DNA of 16,516 nucleotides from an uncultured Polaromonas sp. (GCA_946479075.1 CAMLDT010000061.1:1-16516), one strand, 5' to 3'; positions 1-7,170 are shown, counted from the first letter of the stretch. Program-made: numbers and translations. The notes: generated by a model not told the origin, from the letters alone.

Positions 1-748
1 GGTCCTGCTCGCGGCGCAAATAGGCCACGGCAAACTGGCGGATCGCGTCGAGGTCCTCGATGTCGCCCGATGCTGTGAATTCGCGGTCGTCGGACTTGAC
101 GGTTTTTTTCGCCATGAAGTCGGCGGCGATGTCGGCGATGTAGTCGCCGTTGTAGGCCGGCTCGGGCCAGCCGGCATCACCGGGTTTCAGGCCCCGGGCG
201 CGTGCCTGCGTGCTGGTGGCCAGCGTGTGGATCTGCACACCCGCGTCGTTGTAATAAAACTCGCGATACACGTCCTGGCCCTGCGTGGCAAACAGGTTGC
301 AGATGGCATCGCCGAGTGCCGCCTGCCGGCCGTGGCCCACATGCAGCGGCCCGGTCGGGTTGGCCGAAACGAACTCAACCAGCACGCGTTGCCCGGCCTG
401 CAGCGGCTTGGTGCCGTACAGGCCGGCCGCGTTCAGCACCTCGCGCACGGTCTGCTGCTTGGCTTCGGGCTTGAGCCGGAAATTGATGAAGCCGGGGCCG
501 GCGACCTCGATGTCATCGACCCAGCGCTGGTACACCGGCGTGGCCAGCAGCGCGGCTTTCAGGCCGTCGGCCACCTGGCGCGGATTGAGCTTGAGCGGCT
601 TGGCCAGCTGCATGGCCGCGGTCGAGGCGAAGTCGCCGTGGGCCGCCACCTTGGGCGACTCGAAGGCCGCCTTCTGGCCGGCGCCGGGGGACAGTTTGTC
701 CAGCTCGGCAGCCAGAGCGGCGAGCAATTCTTGTTTGACGAGGAGCAT
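1..748 (-). CDS. argS: Arginyl-tRNA synthetase, N-terminal part (cut by window edge)
   Basis: Class I aminoacyl-tRNA synthetase that charges tRNA-Arg in the cytoplasm. Reading the minus strand from the ATG at 748 gives 249 codons with no stop before the window edge, so the C-terminal part (rest of the catalytic and anticodon-binding domains) lies outside. Residues 1 to about 90 fit the ArgS-specific N-terminal additional domain that contacts the tRNA D-loop. The class I HIGH signature is present as HVGH at residues 136-139 within [14 protein letters not shown] (nt 332-343), in the place and context typical of ArgS. The start follows a TAAAAT box (760-755) by only about 6 bases, so the mRNA may be leaderless or nearly so. 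It is a housekeeping gene with no functional link to the sugar genes. Identification is secure because the motif and its surroundings are characteristic. Confidence 0.95.
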   Translation of the reverse strand, partial: MLLVKQELLAALAAELDKLSPGAGQKAAFESPKVAAHGDFASTAAMQLAKPLKLNPRQVADGLKAALLATPVYQRWVDDIEVAGPGFINFRLKPEAKQQTVREVLNAAGLYGTKPLQAGQRVLVEFVSANPTGPLHVGHGRQAALGDAICNLFATQGQDVYREFYYNDAGVQIHTLATSTQARARGLKPGDAGWPEPAYNGDYIADIAADFMAKKTVKSDDREFTASGDIEDLDAIRQFAVAYLRREQD

Positions 749-754
749 GGCCTG

Positions 755-761
755 ATTTTAC
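755..761 (-). promoter_or_regulatory. Possible -10 box of argS
   Basis: The minus strand reads GTAAAAT here. If TAAAAT (760-755) is a -10 element, transcription would begin close to 748, the A of the argS start codon, giving a leaderless or very short leader mRNA. There is no good -35 hexamer at the expected distance (about 778-783 reads CAGGGC on the minus strand), so this is a suggestion only. Confidence 0.3.
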
Positions 762-792
762 GGGGCCGGACCCCGGCGCCCTGGTGTCCGTT

Positions 793-861
793 GTTTGCTA
801 TGAAATAGGTAGCTGGTGGCGCCCGCTGGACAAGGGCTGCAAGCCTTTTTTGCTTGCAAGC
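793..861. repeat. Probable dispersed intergenic repeat with hairpins (Comamonadaceae type)
   Basis: The gap between the LysR gene end (878) and argS start (748) holds a compact structured element. It contains CTAT-gaa-ATAG (798-808), GCTA (797-800) with TAGC (810-813), a hairpin AAGGGCT-gca-AGCCTT (832-847, one bulged G) followed by a T run to 851, and the perfect palindrome GCTTGCAAGC (852-861). I recall very similar short intergenic elements (a TGCTAT...ATAG...TAGCTG start, a GCGC...GCTGGA middle and a CCTTTTTTGCTT end) in many copies in Polaromonas, Rhodoferax and Acidovorax genomes, but only one copy is in this window, so repetition is not shown here. The T run lies on the plus strand, while both flanking genes run on the minus strand. 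Confidence 0.55.
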
Positions 862-877
862 GGCGGACCTGCCCGCC

Positions 878-1795
878 TCAAGCCTTGCGCGCGCCGCCCC
901 AGAACGCCGGCTGGCTGTAGCTGTGCTTGAGGAAGTCGATCCACAGCCGCACCCGCAGCGGCAGGTGCTTGCGCTGCGGAAACACGGCGTAGATGCCGTT
1001 GGCGGGCGCGTTGAACTCGTCGAGCACCGTCACCAGCCGGCCCGCAGCGATTTCGGCCTCGACTTCCCAGGTGCTGCGCCAGGCGATGCCGTAACCGTCC
1101 AGGCACCAGTCGTGCAGCACCTGACCGTCCGAGCAGTCGAGCGGGCCGCCGGGTTTGAGATGAATTACTTCACCCTCGACTTGGAATGCCCAGCCGCGCG
1201 TCTGTGAGGCATCGCTGGACAGGGTCAGGCAGGCAAATTTGGCCAGGTCGGTCGGGTGTTTGGGCGTGCCGTGGCGCTGCAAATAGGCCGGCGAGGCCAC
1301 ACACAGGCGGCGGTTGTCGGCCATGCGCACGCTGACCAGCGAAGAGTCGGGCATTTCGCCGACCCGCACCGCGCAGTCGAAGCCTTCGCCGGCCACATCA
1401 ACCACGCGGTCGCTGAGGTTCAGCGAAATGGTGACGTCGGCATGCAGTTCGCGGAATTTGGGCACCAGCGGCGCCACGTGGCGGCGGCCAAAGCCGGCCG
1501 GCGCGGTGATGCGCAAATGCCCGCTGGCCTTAACACCACCGGCCGAAACGCTGGCTTCGGCATTGGCCACGTCCACCAGCAGGCGCTGGCAATCTTCCAG
1601 AAACGCGCTGCCTTCATGGGTCAGCGACATGCGGCGGGTGGTGCGCACCAGCAGCTTGACGCCCAGGCGTTCTTCCAGCGCGTCGAGGCGCCGCCCCATG
1701 ATGGCCGGGGCCACGCCTTCGGCCTTGGCCGCCGCCGTCAGGCTGCCGCGGGTGGCGACCGAAACAAAGGATTCGAGCTGCTTGAGTTTGTCCAT
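878..1795 (-). CDS. LysR-family transcriptional regulator
   Basis: A 305-residue protein of normal LysR length, a cytoplasmic DNA-binding regulator. Residues 1 to about 60 form the N-terminal winged helix-turn-helix: LKQLESFVSVATRGSLTAAA with the recognition region around VAPAIMGRRLDALEERLGVKLLVRTTR. Residues about 90-295 are the periplasmic-binding-protein-like effector domain, beginning at SGHLRITAPAGFGRRHVAPL, as in the CrgA/DmlR-like branch abundant in Burkholderiales. It lies 63 bp downstream of the CoA transferase on the same strand, so the two could be co-transcribed, or this gene could use its own promoter in that gap, where three TAATCG motifs occur. No good Shine-Dalgarno is visible before the ATG. 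The effector is unknown. Regulation of the neighbouring CoA transferase, itself, or both is likely but inferred from position only. Confidence 0.9.
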   Translation of the reverse strand: MDKLKQLESFVSVATRGSLTAAAKAEGVAPAIMGRRLDALEERLGVKLLVRTTRRMSLTHEGSAFLEDCQRLLVDVANAEASVSAGGVKASGHLRITAPAGFGRRHVAPLVPKFRELHADVTISLNLSDRVVDVAGEGFDCAVRVGEMPDSSLVSVRMADNRRLCVASPAYLQRHGTPKHPTDLAKFACLTLSSDASQTRGWAFQVEGEVIHLKPGGPLDCSDGQVLHDWCLDGYGIAWRSTWEVEAEIAAGRLVTVLDEFNAPANGIYAVFPQRKHLPLRVRLWIDFLKHSYSQPAFWGGARKA

Positions 1796-1818
1796 GCGCT
1801 GTGATTATGCGCATGAAA

Positions 1819-1865
1819 GGTGCTAATCGCCACCCGAAAGACCTCGATTACACCTCTGCTAATCG
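1819..1865. promoter_or_regulatory. Cluster of TAATCG motifs upstream of LysR gene (candidate operator)
   Basis: Three related motifs occur within 47 bp: GGTGCTAATCG at 1819-1829 (plus), GGTGTAATCG at 1854-1845 (minus) and TGCTAATCG at 1857-1865 (plus, overlapping the stop codon of the CoA transferase). The first two form an inverted repeat TAATCG-N15-CGATTA. The position just upstream of the LysR gene suggests an autoregulatory binding site. No experimental consensus is known to me for this regulator. Confidence 0.4.
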
Positions 1866-3100
1866 GGGGCTCCGGCTGCGCCAACCGCATCCACGGCGCC
1901 CACCACGCCCTTCGCCAGCAGGCCTTCCACCTCCGCTTGCGAATACGCCAGGGCGGCGAGCAACTCGCGGGTATGTTCGCCCAGCGCCGGCGGGTCCAGC
2001 CGCACACCCGGGCGCTGGCCGTCCAGTGTCAGCGGCAGCAAAGGCACGGTAGCGGCCCGGCCGTCCGGCAGTTTCAGCGGGGCCAGCCCGCCCGTCTGTT
2101 GCAGGTGCGGATCCTCGAACAGTTCCTGCGGCCGCGTGATGGGCGCAAAAGGCAGGCCTTTCGCCTCAAAGATGCCGCTGAGTTCGCCAGCCGTGTGGGC
2201 GGCCAGCCGTTCCCGCAGCAGCGGCAGCAGCCAGTCACGGGCGCGCACCCGGTCGTTGTTGGTCGCCAGCCGCGTGTCGGCACGCAGGTCGGCAAAACCG
2301 AAAGCCTCACAAAACAGCAGCCACTGGGTATCGCTGACCACCGCCAGAAAAACCTGCGCGCCATCCCGCACGGTGAACACGTCGTAAATGCCCCAGGCTG
2401 AAATGCGATCCGGCATGGGCGCGGCCGGCTGGCCGGTCACGGCGAACTGCATCATGTGCTGGGCCACCAGAAAGACGTTGTTTTCAAACAGCGCGGCCTG
2501 CACCTCCTGGCCTTGCCCGGTCTTCTCACGGGCGGCTAGCGCGGCCATCGCACCGATGGCGCCGAACATGCCGCCCATGATGTCGTTGACGCTGCTGCCG
2601 GCGCGCAGCGGGTCGCCGGGCCGGCCCGTCATGTAGGCCAGCCCGCCCATCATCTGCACCACCTCGTCGAGTGCGGTGCGGTGGTCGTAAGGGCCCGGCA
2701 AAAAGCCCTTGTGGCTCACGTAAATCAGGCGCGGGTTCAGGCGCGACAGGCTGAGGTAGTCCAGGCCCAGCCGGGCCATGGTCGCGGGCTTGAAGTTTTC
2801 GCTGACGATGTCGGCGGTGGCAATGAGCCGCAGCACCAGTTCGCGCCCTTCGGCCTTCTGCAGGTCCACCGCGATGCTTTTCTTGTTGCGGTTGAACAGC
2901 GGAAAAAAACCGGCGCCCGAGCCAAGCAGCCGGCGTGTGTTGTCGCCGGCCAGCGGCTCGACCTTGATGACTTCGGCCCCCAGGTCGGCCAGCACCATGC
3001 CGCATGTCGGGCCCATCACCATGTGGGTGAATTCGATGACGCGCAGGCCGGCCAGCGGCAGCGTGGCGTGCGGCTGGCCCGATGGCTTGTCTTCAGTCAT
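1859..3100 (-). CDS. CaiB/BaiF family (type III) CoA transferase
   Basis: A 413-residue protein of the family III CoA transferases (formyl-CoA transferase Frc, CaiB, BaiF, alpha-methylacyl-CoA racemase), which move CoA between carboxylic acids or racemise acyl-CoAs in the cytoplasm. Family marks are the N-terminal LAGLRVIEFTHMVMGPTCGM (residues 16-35), LADLGAEVIKVEPLAGDNTR (38-57), NRNKKSIAVDLQ (70-81), VSENFKPATMARLGLDY (99-115), and VNDIMGGMFGAIGAMAAL (171-188) whose D173 matches the catalytic aspartate of Frc-type enzymes. Length is typical. The start at 3100 has only a weak AGAAAGA upstream. It runs in the same direction as the lactonase and epimerase but is separated from them by 122 bp, so membership of their operon is uncertain. 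The substrate cannot be read from the sequence, and no role in sugar oxidation is obvious. Confidence 0.9.
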   Translation of the reverse strand: MTEDKPSGQPHATLPLAGLRVIEFTHMVMGPTCGMVLADLGAEVIKVEPLAGDNTRRLLGSGAGFFPLFNRNKKSIAVDLQKAEGRELVLRLIATADIVSENFKPATMARLGLDYLSLSRLNPRLIYVSHKGFLPGPYDHRTALDEVVQMMGGLAYMTGRPGDPLRAGSSVNDIMGGMFGAIGAMAALAAREKTGQGQEVQAALFENNVFLVAQHMMQFAVTGQPAAPMPDRISAWGIYDVFTVRDGAQVFLAVVSDTQWLLFCEAFGFADLRADTRLATNNDRVRARDWLLPLLRERLAAHTAGELSGIFEAKGLPFAPITRPQELFEDPHLQQTGGLAPLKLPDGRAATVPLLPLTLDGQRPGVRLDPPALGEHTRELLAALAYSQAEVEGLLAKGVVGAVDAVGAAGAPD

Positions 3101-3222
3101 GCAGATCTTTCTGGCGGGTGTTCTCGCGCGGTGCTTGCGCTGGCCCGCCGGGTCAGGCTTGGGAAATCACGGTCCGGCCGGTGCGCTGGCCTGCATCATA
3201 TCGATGCGCTCACCAGCCGGAT

Positions 3223-4149
3223 TCAGCCTTGCCTGGGGATGGCTTCAACGCGCCACTGGATGGAGAGCGCCAGTTGCTCCCCCTGGCCGAGGACGCGCAG
3301 GCCCGGCCGGCCCGGCAGATGAAACGCATCAATCGGCTGCGTGATCGGCTCGAAGCAAAAGGCCGGGCCTTGTGGTGGCCGGTAAACCAGGCAGAAGTGC
3401 TGAGGCGCGCCCCCATCGCGCTCGAAGTCCGGCATGTGGGCAGTGAGCTGCAAGCCGCGCTCGGGCCAGGAGATAGCGGCCTGCCCACCCCAGCCGGTGT
3501 AGCCGTTGTCGATCAGCGGGCCGTTGGCAGGGGCACCGCTGTTGAGATTCCAGCCTGGCGGAAAATCGCGGGTATGCGCGACCGGCAGCGGGTCTTGGCC
3601 GCACAGCCACACGCCCTCCACGGGCGCGCTGATGCGTGTGCCGGGCGTGCGGGGAAACCAGGGATGGACGCCCAGGCCATATGGCAAAGGCTGCGTACCG
3701 AGGTGGCGGACCCGCAGTTGCTGGTCCAGCCCGCCCTTCACCAGCCGGAGCGTCTGCACCGCTTCATAGTGATAAGGATTGCCGGCGAAGCCGCGCGACA
3801 CCAGTGTCATGACCAGGGTGTCGTCATGGGGTTGCGCCATGTCCCAGGACTGCAACCACCCATCGCCATGGATGGGGTAGGGCTCACCGCTGCGGTTGGG
3901 CTGCATGGGGTAAAACTGCCCGCCGTGGGTGAAACCGCCACCGCTGATGCGGTTGGACCAGGGCACCATGGCAAACGAGGCCGTCTGGTAGAGGTCCTCG
4001 GTGTGGCCGTCCCAGGGCCGCCACAGGTCCAGCCGGCCTTGGGGTGTGTCGAGTTGCCAGGCAGCCACGCTGCCGCCCAGCGAGGGGATCAGCCCCAGGT
4101 GCTGATCGGCATGGTGCAACCAGACAACGGCGTGCGCAGGGTGGGTCAT
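3223..4149 (-). CDS. Aldose 1-epimerase (galactose mutarotase family)
   Basis: A 308-residue cytoplasmic enzyme that interconverts alpha and beta anomers of aldoses. The galactose mutarotase-like beta fold is marked by NRISGGGF (N66, R67), the first active-site histidine in YPIHGDGW (H94), the second in LGVHPWFP (H162, general acid) and the general base glutamate in FCFEPITQPIDAF (E267). These are the four hallmark residues of the family, so it should be active. It lies 62 bp downstream of the SMP-30 lactonase on the same strand, probably co-transcribed. Anomer control makes sense beside a C1 dehydrogenase, which normally uses one anomer, and beside two sugar importers. The start has no strong ribosome binding site. 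It belongs to the diverse bacterial branch with unassigned sugar preference, so GalM itself is not claimed. Confidence 0.9.
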   Translation of the reverse strand: MTHPAHAVVWLHHADQHLGLIPSLGGSVAAWQLDTPQGRLDLWRPWDGHTEDLYQTASFAMVPWSNRISGGGFTHGGQFYPMQPNRSGEPYPIHGDGWLQSWDMAQPHDDTLVMTLVSRGFAGNPYHYEAVQTLRLVKGGLDQQLRVRHLGTQPLPYGLGVHPWFPRTPGTRISAPVEGVWLCGQDPLPVAHTRDFPPGWNLNSGAPANGPLIDNGYTGWGGQAAISWPERGLQLTAHMPDFERDGGAPQHFCLVYRPPQGPAFCFEPITQPIDAFHLPGRPGLRVLGQGEQLALSIQWRVEAIPRQG

Positions 4150-4211
4150 GGAGGCGCTTTCACGGATGAGGCCGCGGGTTTTGGCGGCAGGGGACAGGGG
4201 GGACCATGGCC

Positions 4212-5147
4212 TTAGCCGTGAAACAGGCCGGCCGGCAGGCCCGGCGCGTCCATCTCGACGGCAAACAGGGCGCCGGCCAGAGGCTCTGCAGCAAGCTGGG
4301 CCGGCGTCAGTCCGGTGCAGGCGCTGCTGATGAACAGTGTTCGCAAGTCCCTGCCGCCAAAAGCACAGTTGGTCACCTGGCTTGCTGGCAGAGAAATGCG
4401 GCAGAGTTCCTGTGTGGTCACAGGGTCATGGCAAGTGACACAGGCGCCACCCCAGTGCGCTATCCACAGGCGGCCGGCAGCGTCCGTGGTCATGCCATCG
4501 GGCACGCCGTCGCCTTGCGCAAAAGCCAGCCAGAGCCGCTTGTTCGACAGGCTGCCGCTGGCCCCGTCGAAGTCATAGGCGTGGATGTGGCCGTTGACCG
4601 TGTCGTTGAAATACAGGGTTCGGCCATCGGCCGACCAGGTGGGGCCGTTGGTGACCGCAAAACCTGCTTCGTGACGCGAGCAACGGCCATCCGGGTCGTA
4701 CCGGTAGAGCGACCCCGAGGGCGAGACACATCCGGCGTCCATCGTGCCTGCCCAAAACCGGCCTTGCGCATCACATTTGCCATCGTTGAAGCGGTTGCCC
4801 GGCAATGCGGGCTCCGGCTGGTGCAGGTAGCGCGGTTCGCGGTCCGACGCTGGGTCAAACAGCGCGAAGCCGCGGCGCAGGGCCACGATCAGCCCGGGGG
4901 CGCCGGCGCGTTCTGCCAGGGCTGAAATTTCCTCGGCAAACGGCCAGCTCTGGCGTTCGCCCGTGGCAGGGTGCAGCCGGTGCAGGCGGCAGGCCAGGAT
5001 GTCCACCCAATACAGCGCCTGCTCGCGGCTTGACCACAAGACGCCCTCGCCCAGCTGCGCTCCGGGCGGGTGCACGCAGCGCACCTCCCCCGGCTGAGGC
5101 GCCGGCGGCAAGGCAGCGGCTGCGGGACGCTTCGAAAGTTGTTTCAC
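4212..5147 (-). CDS. SMP-30/gluconolactonase family sugar lactonase (aldonolactonase)
   Basis: A metal-dependent six-bladed beta-propeller hydrolase that opens aldonolactones to aldonates. With the GTG start at 5147 it is 311 residues, the usual size. The metal and active-site residues are visible: E34 in LGEGVLW, N121 in NRFNDGKCD, N167 in VTNGPTWS and D217 in VPDGMTTDAAG, with the FWAGTMD strand between. I prefer the GTG at 5147 because AGGA lies 8 bases upstream. An in-frame ATG at 5228 would add 27 residues (proline- and arginine-rich, unlike the family) and has no Shine-Dalgarno. The gene is divergent from the sugar dehydrogenase at 5279 and leads into the aldose epimerase, a typical oxidative aldose pathway set (compare XylC of Caulobacter or L-arabinonolactonase). 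The exact lactone is not resolved. Confidence 0.93.
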   Translation of the reverse strand: MKQLSKRPAAAALPPAPQPGEVRCVHPPGAQLGEGVLWSSREQALYWVDILACRLHRLHPATGERQSWPFAEEISALAERAGAPGLIVALRRGFALFDPASDREPRYLHQPEPALPGNRFNDGKCDAQGRFWAGTMDAGCVSPSGSLYRYDPDGRCSRHEAGFAVTNGPTWSADGRTLYFNDTVNGHIHAYDFDGASGSLSNKRLWLAFAQGDGVPDGMTTDAAGRLWIAHWGGACVTCHDPVTTQELCRISLPASQVTNCAFGGRDLRTLFISSACTGLTPAQLAAEPLAGALFAVEMDAPGLPAGLFHG

Positions 5148-5236
5148 GGGCGGAGTCCTGAGCTGTCTTGGCGTGAATCGGGTGGTGCGGTCGGGTGGGG
5201 CTTGACGCGGTGGATGATAGCAATGCATAGTGATGC

Positions 5237-5278
5237 TTGAAACTAATTTATTTCGTATAAATCAATATACAAATTGCA
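5237..5278. promoter_or_regulatory. Divergent promoter/operator between lactonase and sugar dehydrogenase
   Basis: An AT-rich block in an otherwise GC-rich region separates the two divergent genes. It holds the inverted repeat TT-n-GTATA-N6-TATAC-n-AA at 5252-5273, which fits the size of a dimeric regulator site. TTGAAA at 5237-5242 and TATAAA (5256-5261) or TATACA (5266-5271) are possible plus-strand promoter elements, but no pair has ideal 16-18 bp spacing. If TATACA is the -10, transcription would begin about at the ATG at 5279. The repeat overlaps these boxes, which would fit repression or LysR-type control. Confidence 0.5.
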
Positions 5279-6091
5279 ATGAATCAACATATTCACGCCA
5301 TGCCCATGCGACCCGTGCCTGTAGCCGACCGGCAGGCGGTTTTTCCGAGCCTGAAGCAACGTTCGGTGTTTGTGACCGGTGGCGGCAGCGGCATTGGCGC
5401 GGCCATCGTGACGGCATTTGCCCAGCAGGGCGCGCGGGTGGCCTTTGTGGACGTGGCCACCGAGGCGAGTGATGCCCTGGCCCATCAACTGGAAGGTGCG
5501 GGCCTGGCCCGCCCCTGGTGGCGCGCCTGCGATGTACGCGATGTGGGTGCCCTGCAGTCGGCCATCGCCGAGGCTGCCGCTGAACTCGGTGATTTCTCGG
5601 TGCTGGTCAACAACGTTGCCAGTGACGACCGGCACAGCCTGGAGTCCGTCACGCCAGCCTATTACGATGACCGCATCGCCATCAATGAGCGGCCCGCCTT
5701 TTTTGCGATCCAGGCTGCCGTGCCAGGCATGCGGCGGCTGGGTGGCGGAGCCATCATCAACCTGGGCTCCACCGGCTGGCAGGGCAAGGGCGCCGGTTAC
5801 CCCTGTTATGCCATCGCCAAGTCCTCGGTCAACGGTCTCACCCGCGGGCTGGCCAAAACCCTGGGACAGGACCGTATCCGCATCAACACCGTGTCGCCCG
5901 GATGGGTCATGACAGAGCGGCAGATCAAGCTGTGGCTGGATGCCGAAGGCGAGAAGGAACTCCAGCGCAACCAGTGCCTGCCGGACAAGCTGCAGCCGCA
6001 TGACATTGCCGGCATGGTGCTGTTCCTCGCCTCCGACGATGCCGCCATGTGCACGGCGCAGGAATTCAAGGTGGACGCCGGCTGGGTCTAG
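5279..6091 (+). CDS. SDR-family sugar 1-dehydrogenase (XylB-like, D-xylose/aldose dehydrogenase)
   Basis: A 270-residue short-chain dehydrogenase, cytoplasmic. The Rossmann nucleotide motif TGGGSGIG is at residues 33-40. The acidic residue D58 ending the second strand (VAFVDVA) favours NAD over NADP. NNVAS is at 111-115, and the catalytic set is S164, Y177 and K181 (YxxxK). The segments FPSLK, DDRH (117-120 region), GGGAIINLGS, QCLPDKL, FLASDDAAMCT and VDAGW at the end match, from memory, D-xylose 1-dehydrogenase XylB of Caulobacter closely, so C1 oxidation of an aldose to its lactone is the best call. L-arabinose, D-galactose or L-fucose as substrate is also possible. The start is uncertain: none of the ATGs at 5279, 5300 and 5306 has a Shine-Dalgarno. 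Caulobacter XylB begins nearer the FPSLK segment, which would favour 5306. Confidence 0.88.
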   Translation: MNQHIHAMPMRPVPVADRQAVFPSLKQRSVFVTGGGSGIGAAIVTAFAQQGARVAFVDVATEASDALAHQLEGAGLARPWWRACDVRDVGALQSAIAEAAAELGDFSVLVNNVASDDRHSLESVTPAYYDDRIAINERPAFFAIQAAVPGMRRLGGGAIINLGSTGWQGKGAGYPCYAIAKSSVNGLTRGLAKTLGQDRIRINTVSPGWVMTERQIKLWLDAEGEKELQRNQCLPDKLQPHDIAGMVLFLASDDAAMCTAQEFKVDAGWV

Positions 6092-6175
6092 GTCGCCTCC
6101 CCCCCGAAGCGCCTTCGGCGCCTCCCCCTCCAGGGGGCGACACCAGCGGCCCAGCAAAGCCGGTTCCGCGGTGTC
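6092..6175. repeat. Hairpin-rich intergenic repeat (Comamonadaceae type), possible bidirectional terminator
   Basis: The gap between two convergent genes is filled with nested inverted repeats. GTCGCC (6092-6097) pairs with GGCGAC (6136-6141), with flanking C and G runs. Inside is GCGCC-ttc-GGCGC (6109-6121). A second stem is GACACC-a-GCGG (6139-6149) with CCGC-GGTGTC (6166-6175). The two main stems share bases 6139-6141, so they could be alternatives. The wording (CCTCCCCCT.AGGGGGCGAC.CCAGCGGCCC.GCAAAGCCGGTTCCGCGG) is one I recall as a frequent intergenic element in Variovorax, Polaromonas and Acidovorax genomes. No second copy is in this window. Placed after the stop codons of convergent genes, it may stop transcription from both sides, although no T run follows. 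Confidence 0.6.
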
Positions 6176-6195
6176 CTTGGCCTGGTCGCGCAGGT

Positions 6196-7155
6196 TTAGT
6201 CTGCCTCCAGCCTGCGTCCATACAGCGTCAGGCTCGCGGTTTTGAGGGCCTTCATCATCACCTTGGCGGCGGGGGAGGGCAGGCGGTCGGTGCGCGTGAT
6301 GATGCCGAAGGCGTCCATATGACACGGCATGTCCAGCGGAAGTATCGACACAATCCCATGCGCCGCATAGTAGCGGGCCACGTCCGCGGCGGCCACGGCC
6401 AGCATGTCACTTTGTTGCAGCATGCGGGTAATGAACAGCAACGCCGATGACTCGACCATATTGATCGGAGGCGCAAGCCCATCCTCCTGGAACATCAGCT
6501 CGAACCTGTGCCGGAGCACACTTCCCGCGGGCGGAACAATCCAGGCTGCAGACACCACGTCCCGCAAGGTGAGCCCTGTGACGCCCAGCAGGGGGTGGCC
6601 CGGCCGTGCCATGGCGCACACCGGTTCCTCGACCAGCGGCTCATAACGCAGGCTGGTTTTGTCGTGCTCGGCAAAAAGGCGGGCCACCAGGATGTCCAGC
6701 TTGCCCTGCTCAAGCCGCTCCAGCAATACGGGGCTGGTCTCGATGTCCAGTGAAATGCGCAAGGTCGGGTGCTCTTGCTTGACCACGGCCACTGCCGGGG
6801 GCAGCAGGGCCAGCCCTGGCGAGGTGATCGCGCCTATGCCCACATGGCCGAAATGGCCGGTCTTCAAGGCATTGAGCTCGTCGTGCGCCTGGTTCAGGCT
6901 GGCCAGCGCCATGCGGGCGTGGCGGATCATGCTTTCACCGTACCAGGTGGGCCGCATGCCCCGCGGCAGCCGCTCGAAAAGCGGGACTTCCAGAACGTCT
7001 TCCAGATCCTTGAGCAGCTTGGAGGCAGCCGGCTGCGTCATGCTCAGTACCTGTGCCGCGCGGTGAATGTTGCCTTCTTCAGCCAGGGCCACCAGCAGCA
7101 GCAACTGCCGGGTTTTCAGCCGCGCACGAATGAACCAGTGGTTGTAGGTGCTCAT
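6196..7155 (-). CDS. LysR-family transcriptional regulator (GbpR-like), likely regulator of the sugar operon
   Basis: A 319-residue cytoplasmic LysR regulator. The winged helix-turn-helix spans about residues 12-72 (LKTRQLLLLVALAEEGNIHR, then MTQPAASKLLKDLEDVLEVPLFER). The effector-binding domain follows from about residue 100 (GHFGHVGIGAITSPGLALLP). It is divergent from the ALDH-ABC transporter operon with a 102 bp shared control region carrying two GATATC palindromes and a minus-strand TTGACA. In Agrobacterium and Azospirillum a LysR regulator, GbpR, controls the chvE/sbpA sugar-binding gene. The presence of a ChvE homologue in the divergent operon makes a GbpR-like role the best inference, but I cannot confirm orthology by eye. 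A GGA about 10 bases before the ATG is the likely ribosome binding site. Confidence 0.9.
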   Translation of the reverse strand: MSTYNHWFIRARLKTRQLLLLVALAEEGNIHRAAQVLSMTQPAASKLLKDLEDVLEVPLFERLPRGMRPTWYGESMIRHARMALASLNQAHDELNALKTGHFGHVGIGAITSPGLALLPPAVAVVKQEHPTLRISLDIETSPVLLERLEQGKLDILVARLFAEHDKTSLRYEPLVEEPVCAMARPGHPLLGVTGLTLRDVVSAAWIVPPAGSVLRHRFELMFQEDGLAPPINMVESSALLFITRMLQQSDMLAVAAADVARYYAAHGIVSILPLDMPCHMDAFGIITRTDRLPSPAAKVMMKALKTASLTLYGRRLEAD

Positions 7156-7170
7156 GGGGTTTTCCAGAAT

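Noticed and set aside
227..808. 193-codon plus-strand frame opposite argS
   Set aside because: The minus strand encodes ArgS with its HVGH signature and continuous homology; the plus frame is antisense noise.
832..851. Hairpin plus T run that looks like a rho-independent terminator on the plus strand
   Set aside because: No plus-strand gene ends upstream of it; both neighbours run on the minus strand. It is better explained as part of the intergenic repeat.
3193..3207. Inverted repeat GCATC-N5-GATGC in the gap upstream of the CoA transferase
   Set aside because: Only five-base arms, no T run and no promoter elements at a sensible distance; chance occurrence is likely. Nothing else of note was seen in 3101-3222.
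5243..6325. 360-codon minus-strand frame across the dehydrogenase, the repeat and the LysR gene end
   Set aside because: It crosses two well-supported genes and the hairpin repeat and shows no domain; it is a shadow frame.
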